A stretch of DNA of 64,000 nucleotides, from assembly GCA_025963715.1 (NCBI GenBank), contig JAOQAG010000038.1, forward strand, positions 87,422 through 151,421. Reading direction: 5' to 3'. The stretch is from Bacteroidota bacterium. Lineage in GTDB: Bacteria; Bacteroidota; Bacteroidia; 2-12-FULL-35-15. Position numbers and translations under genes: made by a program. Shown here piece after piece: positions 47,102-55,300 of this stretch (its first letter is position 1; every line of letters starts with the position of its first letter). The notes beneath the pieces are model-generated. The model had not been told where the DNA came from and ran no database searches. It saw only the letters and a list, made by a program, of their open reading frames with translations.

Positions 47102-48511
47102 TCAGTGAAATTGTTTGATTTTATTCATATAGAAAGATTTTGAACTTGTTGCCGCAGCTGCCTGCCGTGGCCGGAGACGGATTGCACTTTTGGGTTTAAT
47201 GCGCCCGGCAAACTCCATATTGTCCCGCTCAAGTCCCAAATCCGCAGCCTGGGTAAACAAAATGCCTGCAACCGAAAGGTTGGTATACCCTTCCAGCTCA
47301 AATCCGCCATTGCTTTTCGCAATATATTTCCAGCATGCAAAAAGATTAATCTCTTCATCAACAGGTTCGGTGCCCTGTGCAACTTCTGCAAAAATATGAT
47401 CAAGCTCGTAGGAAAACGTTGGCTTATCAACATTGTAATTCGTACAAAACGTATTGGTGCGCGTTTCAAATGTCAGGTCTTGTTCCATAGGAATGTTGAT
47501 GGTATCAGGATACGTTATCTTCAGACTATAATCGATATTCGCCGTCAGCAAATGCGTATTTTTCTGTTTTAATCGCGGATCCTTAATAACCGGTTGTTTC
47601 AATGTGGGAATAAAGGTGCTCATCAGATACAGCGACGGATGCCGGTGTTTCTGATTGGCGCTTACCGAGATGGTTTTCGACTTCAGCAGGGAAGAAAATC
47701 CCATTACAACCATCAGGGAACCCAAACTTGCCTGTTCCCCGGATTTTACAGCAAAACCGGTTGAGCGGCTTCCGTGATGTGGTATCGTGGTCATGACGTT
47801 GTTGCCGAACACCGTTGAGTTTCCCTGGAAGCGCTGATTGACAGCAGCCATTGTAACATTGGTGGCATCACCGCAAATAACATATGATGCCCCGGCATAA
47901 TACAAACCACAGATAATCGAAACCCGGTTTTTGGCTTCGGCTGTTTTCCCTGTTACATCCAGGTCCTGGTCATCCCAGTCGGGGTCGCTGGATAACGTGT
48001 TCGAGATGATCGGGAATAATTTGACAGAATGATCCGGCACCTCCCATAAAAGTGAGGTATAATCTTTTATACCGGGGTTATAGCCCGAAAAATTGCTGCC
48101 GGTGGTATTAAGATCCGTATCCAGGCAATATCCTTCCTTTACAAGATAATCCAGGATATTAAAGCCGCTTTTTTTATACAAGTCATAGGCACCTCCATAC
48201 CATACAAGTTTTACAACAGGTTTTTTTTCAGGTAAAAATCTATCCAGCACTTTTTTTGTAAGGCTGATGTGATCTTTATCACTATGCGAAAAAACAATGC
48301 AATCGAAAGCCGGAACATCCATTGTAGAAACTTTATCAGCAATGTATTGAAGATTCATCCCGGTTTGGCTGCTTTCCTTATCCGATCCGCAATCAACCAT
48401 TAACGTATGGATCAGTTTCGGATCCATTCCGTCATCATCATAAATTTCCACGAACGTACACTGCCCTTGCCCGACATCTACCACCGTTACAATTACATTT
48501 CCTGTTGCCAT
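47102..48511 (-). CDS. ComEC-type metallo-beta-lactamase-fold hydrolase, paralogue 3 (first transcribed)
   Basis: 469 residues starting MATGNVIVTVVDVGQGQCTF. It has the motif set 'VFSHSDKDHISL', 'VICGDATNVTMAAV', 'TTIPHHGSRSTGF', 'NQKHRHPSLYLMSTF'. The shared C-terminal region ('TFETRTNTFCTNYNVDKPTF', 'ELDHIFAEVAQG', 'NLFACWKYIAKSNGGFELEG') is not part of known ComEC MBL domains and may bind a common partner. The tail is basic (IRLRPRQAAAATSSKSFYM). It starts 16 bp after the 1257-residue protein gene, so it is in the same transcription unit. Confidence 0.85.
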   Translation of the reverse strand: MATGNVIVTVVDVGQGQCTFVEIYDDDGMDPKLIHTLMVDCGSDKESSQTGMNLQYIADKVSTMDVPAFDCIVFSHSDKDHISLTKKVLDRFLPEKKPVVKLVWYGGAYDLYKKSGFNILDYLVKEGYCLDTDLNTTGSNFSGYNPGIKDYTSLLWEVPDHSVKLFPIISNTLSSDPDWDDQDLDVTGKTAEAKNRVSIICGLYYAGASYVICGDATNVTMAAVNQRFQGNSTVFGNNVMTTIPHHGSRSTGFAVKSGEQASLGSLMVVMGFSSLLKSKTISVSANQKHRHPSLYLMSTFIPTLKQPVIKDPRLKQKNTHLLTANIDYSLKITYPDTINIPMEQDLTFETRTNTFCTNYNVDKPTFSYELDHIFAEVAQGTEPVDEEINLFACWKYIAKSNGGFELEGYTNLSVAGILFTQAADLGLERDNMEFAGRIKPKSAIRLRPRQAAAATSSKSFYMNKIKQFH

Positions 48512-48527
48512 ACTATTTTTGTTTTTT

Positions 48528-51500
48528 TTAACCGATCCGTGGTTTACGTCTTCCTGATTTCAATCGCCGTTCCACCGGGTCAGAAGTGTTTTCAGTTATT
48601 TGTTTTTTTGCACCGGGAAGCTGTTTGGTGCTGCCCTGCTTTTTCTTTTTATCGCTATCGTATGCCGCATACCAGCCAATAGAGCCTTTCGGGTTTCCGG
48701 GCTGGCCAAAGAGTACGATATCGGCATTTCCGGGAGGAAAGCTCCAAACGAGCACCGAAAGCGCAAACCGCCTCATGCGCAATAAATAACCGAGCGGTGC
48801 CACCAGATCGCCGGTAGCATACGTTTCGAACTGGAAGCTCCGGAAACCCAGCTTTAATACACCTTGTAAAGGAAAACTGCCGGTAATCGCAGAAATGCCC
48901 GGTAACCGCAGCCCGATATAAATGGGGAATGCCGACGGCGACGGGCCTTTGGACCAGGCCACAAGGATCCCGATCTTAAAGCTTACACTGCCGGTGAGCG
49001 CTCCAAAAGTTCCAAGATCCAGCGTGTACAACAAACCGTACCAGCTGGGAACCATCGGCGTTTGATCGATCGGTGCTGATATGGAAGTGAATCCCATATT
49101 TTCCGGCGTTTGCCCGCTGGGTGTTTCTCCTTCCGCCGAAAGATCAGGGCTGGCAATGAGTGCCGACACGCTGAGCGGAAAATTATTCAGCAGCGATGAA
49201 GGTCGGTATACACTATTCGTAAGATCAAATGCTGTGTTGCTTTCACGCACTACAAACGTTTGCACCATAGGCGCAGCCAGCGAAAAGCTCATGTCGATGC
49301 TCAGCCCGCTGTACCGCAGGTAACTGTCGGTTTCCGTTTCGCCCGGACCAAATGAGAAAAGGTCGAAGGTATCGTAACGGGCAAAACGAAGATTGCCCAT
49401 CAGTACAAAAGTGGTAAGCACATTGATGGAGCCGGGATTACCGCCGTTTACAAGCTGCACGGACAGCACCTCTATATTCATGATGGCAGAATCGTTTCCG
49501 TTAAAAAGATTCTGGCCGGTGAGTGTGAATGCATAGCTCGGGGCACCGCCAACGCGCTGGTAAGAACCGTCGATGATCAGGTTGTTTCCGCGGGCAGCTT
49601 CGTTTTTTGAAAGCGAAGAACCCAGTAGCTGATTCAGCATCAGCTCTACTTCTGCCGAAAAATCGGCCAGTGCTGCATTGGCAAAACGGGCGCGCAGCTG
49701 CATTGTTTTAAACCCGAAGGCAATGGTTTCATCCGCATACAGATCGGCTTCATCTTCGTAATTGATCAGGCCGAAAGCAGCGGTCTGTTCCAGCTGTGGG
49801 CTTCCGTTCTGTACGGTAAACGGCGTTTGCGAAAACCCAACATGATGCGCATAAAATTCTTTGAGATTAATACCTGCCGTAAGAAATTTAAGGTCGTCCG
49901 GAAATTCGCCGATATCAACCGGCGCATTCAGAAATAGAAAACCGTTCCAGTTCGGATTGGTTACTACCGTATCATAAAAAATGCGCAGGGCAGGTGTTGC
50001 ATCCACCGCTCCGGCAGCATTGAGTAAATTCAGGAGGATCAGCTGTGTTTGCCCTACGGAAACCGGCGTGGGATCCGTAGTGCCCGGCCAGGTCCAGCTG
50101 CCGGGATTGGTAATTGCCGCCGCCGTCCAGCTCGAAGGCTGACTGGCTGCTTCCGGCCAGTTCCAGCTGCTGGAATCATTGGCAAGATCGAGCAGCGAAC
50201 GGTTGCAGAACTTACCGATCATCAGCGTCGGGTTTTCCGCATTGGTACGCCAGGTACGCGGTGACAGCTGAAAGGTCCAGCCATCCATTTCCACCTTCAG
50301 GATCCCACAGATGGAAAGAAAACAAGCAAGGTATATTCCCGCAGCCGACTGGATGCAGGTAACAAACTGGCCTTCGGTGTCAAACGGCTGTATAGTGCCA
50401 CTTGCTGTAATTGCAGCAGCAACATTATCAATAATAGTTTGCGGAACATTCAGCGCAAGCAGGTACGGATAGTCCGCTGGCAGCAGCTCGTACCGTACCG
50501 ATGTGCCGCTCATGAGCACATCCACATTGGATGCAACAAAAAACAGCTGGTTACTTTGTAATGTTTGTTTAAACTTGTTTGCTACTGCGGTAAGATCCAC
50601 ACGCGGATAATTGGTGCCCGGCATGTTGCCGATGATCAGCCCGTCAAAGTCTTTATAATCAGGCGTAAGCTCGGCAATCAATCCCTGCGGCGTAACGCCC
50701 AGCGGATCATCTTCCGCACGGATCCGCCGTTGCGGAACCTGCGGCATTCCTGGATCCGATGAGCGCTGTACCTGTGTATATGAAGTTCCGATACAGAAAT
50801 TCCGGTAAGGTGCAAGACTGGCATTTTCAATGCCGCTGGCCAGCCGCGAGTTTTCGCTGGTAAGGCCTGCATAAATACCTACAGGAAAAACCGGCGGCAT
50901 TACTTGCGGCGAACCGGTAAGCGTGACTGCGGGCATGGGATTAAAATCAAGGATTCCGTCGCTCCGCTGCTCCCGGCCCGAAAAAACCGGGGCTTCGCGT
51001 GGCTGTGCATAATATACGGGGTTTAGTGATTCGCCGGTATACGCCAGCACATTGAGATACGAAGTGGTTGCAAGGTTTGTGAGCGCCTGCGAAACATCCG
51101 GTGCCTGCCCCTGCAGCGGATCGGTATTGGGAATAAAAGCAGGCATACCGCCTTTAAAAACAACAATGTAACTGGTTCCGGCCAGGTCGGCATATTCCAG
51201 GCCCGAAAGGCCCAGCAGCAACTGGTTGGTGACAACGGTTTCGCCTTCACCTCTCTCTTCCGGATTTTGAATGGTTACCGTAAAAGCACCTTCGGGGCTG
51301 AGGTGATAATAGTCAACACCGGGCTCGCTCCCGAAAGCGGGGCTATAACCGAATACAAATTGCGCTGCCGGGATAGTTCCTGAAGCATTCAGCGGCTGCA
51401 GCAGGATACCATACCCACGCGTGGTGCGCAGGTAGCTACTAAGCGAAGAAGGCGGGGTTCCTAATGGTGGAAACAGGCCGAATGCCGTACGCGTTGAAAC

Positions 51501-52301
51501 CAGCAGGTTCAGCGGATCGAAAAGGATCCCCAGGTCAAGACTGGCGGTTTGAGTCATAAAAACAGGCATGAACAATACCTGCGTGGAATCAGAATAAGCT
51601 AAAACCGGATCATATTCTTCTATTGGCAAATACTGCCCGGTATCAAAGGTGGATGCAGCTGCCGTGTATTGCAAACCAATACGGAGCGAAGACCAGAGAT
51701 CAGAATAATTGGTTTCGCCGGATGCCGGAATGTTCATCAGCCCGCTGAATGCACCCAGTGCTGATCCGCTGAACAATAGCTGTACAGCACCGAACGAATA
51801 GCCTCCGGCCGGGCCTGAAAAAGCGCCGCCCGAAAATCCTACACCTCCTCCGCTGGCATCAGCAATATACGTTAAGGCTCCAAGCCCGTTCAGCGAAAAG
51901 CTATAAGCACCAACGGTCTTCATCCACAAGCGCAGCTGTTTCCAGGCGATGGACGAACCGCTTCCTGAAAAACCTGCATAAAGCGCGCTGATGTCCCATT
52001 GCAGGGACGGCGATCCTGCCTGCGAGATCCAGACACAGCGCGCTGTATTCTGCGGATCGAAATTCGCGCAGAGCATTGTTAATTCAGCCGCAAATACAGT
52101 CCAGTCTGCAGGAGTCTGATCCAGGAACAAATAAAATCCGCCTGGATCCTGCCATACAGCAGTAGTACTGGCACTCGGGCCCAGGTTGGAGGCTGGCCCG
52201 GCAAAATAGCCCGCCCAGTATCCGCTCAGGCCTGCATCTCCAATGGTGGAAAGTGCGTAAACAGAGGAATTAACCTGGTTAAATATAGGGATAGCGCTCA
52301 T
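48528..52301 (-). CDS. Large beta-rich protein of unknown family, 1257 residues
   Basis: No signal peptide or clear TM helix; start MSAIPIFNQVNSSVYALSTI. Sequence is rich in A, S, G, L and short strands, with glycine-rich stretches ('ADASGGGVGFSGGAFSGPAG', about 150-169). A proline- and charge-rich middle ('SSDPGMPQVPQRRIRAEDDP', near 515) may be a linker. The end returns to alternating hydrophobic strands ('YTLDLGTFGALTGSVSFKIG', 'PLQGVLKLGFRSFQFETYAT') much like the N-terminal style of the 3985-residue protein, then a disordered basic tail (SDKKKKQGSTKQLPGAKK ... RRLKSGRRKPRIG). I recognise no family. It is 11 bp after the long Hint gene and 16 bp before the MBL genes, so it is co-transcribed. 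Possibly a structural partner of the giant protein. Confidence 0.72.
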   Translation of the reverse strand: MSAIPIFNQVNSSVYALSTIGDAGLSGYWAGYFAGPASNLGPSASTTAVWQDPGGFYLFLDQTPADWTVFAAELTMLCANFDPQNTARCVWISQAGSPSLQWDISALYAGFSGSGSSIAWKQLRLWMKTVGAYSFSLNGLGALTYIADASGGGVGFSGGAFSGPAGGYSFGAVQLLFSGSALGAFSGLMNIPASGETNYSDLWSSLRIGLQYTAAASTFDTGQYLPIEEYDPVLAYSDSTQVLFMPVFMTQTASLDLGILFDPLNLLVSTRTAFGLFPPLGTPPSSLSSYLRTTRGYGILLQPLNASGTIPAAQFVFGYSPAFGSEPGVDYYHLSPEGAFTVTIQNPEERGEGETVVTNQLLLGLSGLEYADLAGTSYIVVFKGGMPAFIPNTDPLQGQAPDVSQALTNLATTSYLNVLAYTGESLNPVYYAQPREAPVFSGREQRSDGILDFNPMPAVTLTGSPQVMPPVFPVGIYAGLTSENSRLASGIENASLAPYRNFCIGTSYTQVQRSSDPGMPQVPQRRIRAEDDPLGVTPQGLIAELTPDYKDFDGLIIGNMPGTNYPRVDLTAVANKFKQTLQSNQLFFVASNVDVLMSGTSVRYELLPADYPYLLALNVPQTIIDNVAAAITASGTIQPFDTEGQFVTCIQSAAGIYLACFLSICGILKVEMDGWTFQLSPRTWRTNAENPTLMIGKFCNRSLLDLANDSSSWNWPEAASQPSSWTAAAITNPGSWTWPGTTDPTPVSVGQTQLILLNLLNAAGAVDATPALRIFYDTVVTNPNWNGFLFLNAPVDIGEFPDDLKFLTAGINLKEFYAHHVGFSQTPFTVQNGSPQLEQTAAFGLINYEDEADLYADETIAFGFKTMQLRARFANAALADFSAEVELMLNQLLGSSLSKNEAARGNNLIIDGSYQRVGGAPSYAFTLTGQNLFNGNDSAIMNIEVLSVQLVNGGNPGSINVLTTFVLMGNLRFARYDTFDLFSFGPGETETDSYLRYSGLSIDMSFSLAAPMVQTFVVRESNTAFDLTNSVYRPSSLLNNFPLSVSALIASPDLSAEGETPSGQTPENMGFTSISAPIDQTPMVPSWYGLLYTLDLGTFGALTGSVSFKIGILVAWSKGPSPSAFPIYIGLRLPGISAITGSFPLQGVLKLGFRSFQFETYATGDLVAPLGYLLRMRRFALSVLVWSFPPGNADIVLFGQPGNPKGSIGWYAAYDSDKKKKQGSTKQLPGAKKQITENTSDPVERRLKSGRRKPRIG

Positions 52302-52312
52302 CTGGATTTGAA

Positions 52313-55300
52313 TTAACCGGTGTAAACTTGGTCGCCCTGCATGAGCGGGATCGATAAACTATTTAAACCATTACCTGTGCTGTACACCTGCATTCCGTTC
52401 CAGTCGAGGCGCATCTCCATCAATGGCCCTGCTGCCGAAGAGGTTTGCAGGTTGGTGATGGATGCAACAATCGAGCGGTACACACGCAGCGTTTTGAACA
52501 CAGGCGAGTTGGCCGATGGGCGCAGGTTGAGCTGCTCCAGCAGGTTACCAATGCTGGTACCGGCAGCCACCAGCCTTTCATTGCCGTTCACCATTACTTT
52601 GATCATCACTTCTACTGTTGTTCTGCCACGGAAATAAGCTGTGGGCGTAACTGTTGGATCAACAGTAGTGTTTTGCAGCGTTGTATAGGAGGATGCTGCC
52701 GTGAGCGTAAAGTTGGATGTAGTTGTATTTGATCCCGTACCCCATGGACTGCTGATGGCAGCAGGGAAATAAAGACGGTAGAACGGTTGTACAAATTGCG
52801 GGTAATACAAATCGACGGACCCGGCCAGCCCGGCCTGTACGGATTGAGTGGAAGCAGCCGGTGAATTTACTTTAAGTGCGCCTGCTGCCGACAATACATT
52901 CAGGAATGAATCGAAACCGGTACGCCAGTTGGCGCCGGAAGTATAACTGCCGATCTCAAAATCGAGCACGCTGGCTCCCGCATAACCGTTGATCCACGTA
53001 GGAGGGCTTGTTTGCCCGATATTTACATAATCGCCGGTGGAAATCCGCAGGATCATTCCCGGGCGCAGGTCGATATAACCGGCGCCTACCGTGGAAGAGG
53101 TGGAAAGTCCGAAATTATAATAGAGTAATTCCGCAAATGTTTGCGGCAGCGAACAGGCAATTGCAGCCTGTACCAGCGAAATACCATAGGGCACTGCACC
53201 CGGAAGACTGCCTGCCGGAGGTGCTTCCAGCGCTTTCAGGAAATCAACATAATTTTGCTGAAGCGTTGCACGTATGGCAGTGGTACCGAATGCCCATGCG
53301 AGGTCATCAGCCGCAATGGTGAGCTTATACGGCAATGCTGTATCACCGCTCGGTTCTATCGTGAAAGGATCTACCACGATAGGAACGGTACCCAACGCTC
53401 CGGCAGCTGCACCCAGCTCGGGCAGGTAAAGAATAATTGCCTGCGCCGTTGGAGAAGCGGACGAAGAACCCAGCGCAGCCATAGTATTAGCAGCATACAC
53501 ATAAGGGAGTGCTGTGGTTGCCGGTTGCTGGCTCAGGAAGAATCCCGGGCCGAACAAAGCAGCTGTGGTGCCACTAAGCCCCGTTCCACCGGCCATTACC
53601 GGCTGTACATAAACGGTGTATAGTTTTGCTGAACTAACATTTGCAACTGTAAAAGCAAGCACAGTTTCATTGGTTGAGCCGGAATACAGCTGTACCGCGG
53701 GAACTGAATTATCATAGATCAGGACGTTGTAACACAAAGCGCCTGCAACGCTGCTCCAGGATGCCACTACATTTGTTCCGTCGAAACGAACACCGGCTAC
53801 ATTGCCCGGATTTGTTGGAACATAGGCCAGCAAAGAAGAAGGTCCGGTAAGTGCAACACCGTTAGAAGTACCGGTTGCCCGGATGGAATATCCCTTCATC
53901 TGCCCGGGAGCAAGCGCAGTGGTAAGCGGATACGTAGTAGCGGCAATGGCTGTTTGCGAAGTGCCATCCGTAAAATAGATGTTATAAGCTGTTGCGTTTG
54001 TAACGGCAGCCCAGTTGAGCGTGGAAATATTGGAGGTTGCAGCAACGGTTACCAGTCCTATTGCAGGGCCGGATAAAAGTGGGCTGGCATTGGTTCCTGT
54101 ACCCATCGTAGCATCTGCGAGCAGCGTAACGGGGCCGAGTGATACATTGGCCATTACCAGGATTGTTCCAACAGCAGGAACGGCTATTTCCGATAGCGGA
54201 ACAGCGCCTTCCGTTGAAGCGGTAGACATTCCGGTGTAAATAGTTGTTCCGCCTGCGCTTACTACCGGCTGGTAGGTTACCGGCTGGGTATTGGCACCCG
54301 GAATGGCAGGCACAGTCCACGTTGCGGTGATCTGATCTGTTCCTGTAACAAGTGATGTAAGAACCGGCGCGGAGAACAACGCATACAGCGTTTGTACCGG
54401 CGACAGCCCACCCGATGCGCTGGTTGCGCATAACTGGATGGTTTGTGTTGCCGTGCTGATAGCCGATTTATTAAACGTAATAGAAGCACTGGTACCACTT
54501 ACCGTTTGTGGTGTTCCAAGAGCGGTAGTCCCATCGAAAGCAGAGGCCGTATAGGATGTTACCGCATCGGCAGCATCCGGCAGGCGGCTCCAGGTCAGGT
54601 CAATTTTCCATTGCGCAGTATTTGCAGGGTTGGTATAGATCTTTGCACTTACCAGTGAAGGCGTTGTAGCAAGCAGGGTAACCGGCAGGCAAGCCGGGCC
54701 GGTAATTGTTCCATCGGTGGAAACGGTTCGTGCGGCAACGTTTAATCCTACAAGGCCGGTTGCATTATAAGCGAGAGAAAGAGCACCGGCAGTTCCGGAG
54801 CTGGTCGCAAGCTGTTTGCTTCCTTCCAGCAGCACGGCACTTACATTCTGACTGGCCGGACTGGTTGTAAAGCTTGCGGTTACTGTATTATTTGTAAGGT
54901 TTGCAGCCACGGTGGTAACTACAGGAGCTTGTGTAATAAGGTTAAAAGAGATCGGGACACTGCTGATAGTACCGGCAACCGAGCTTACTTTAACGCTGAT
55001 GCCGCTTTGTCCGAGAACATTGAGCGGAATATTTGCAGAAGTGGTGCCTCCTTTAAATAAACCGATCACCTGTGTGCCGGAAAGCACCTGGATGAGGCTC
55101 GAATCGGGAGCTACACAACCCACCTGCGTTGCCAGCGACCAACTGAGCGTAAGCACAGCGCCATCGTAGCTGGCAGTGGTAAGCGCACTTGCAGCCTGCG
55201 GAACTCCACCGTACTGGGCGGTACCGCTGGCATTGGTAATAGGGCTTTGCGGGCCAAGGCTGAAAGGCCCTGCAAAGGAACCGCTTCCGGTGTTTGTTAC

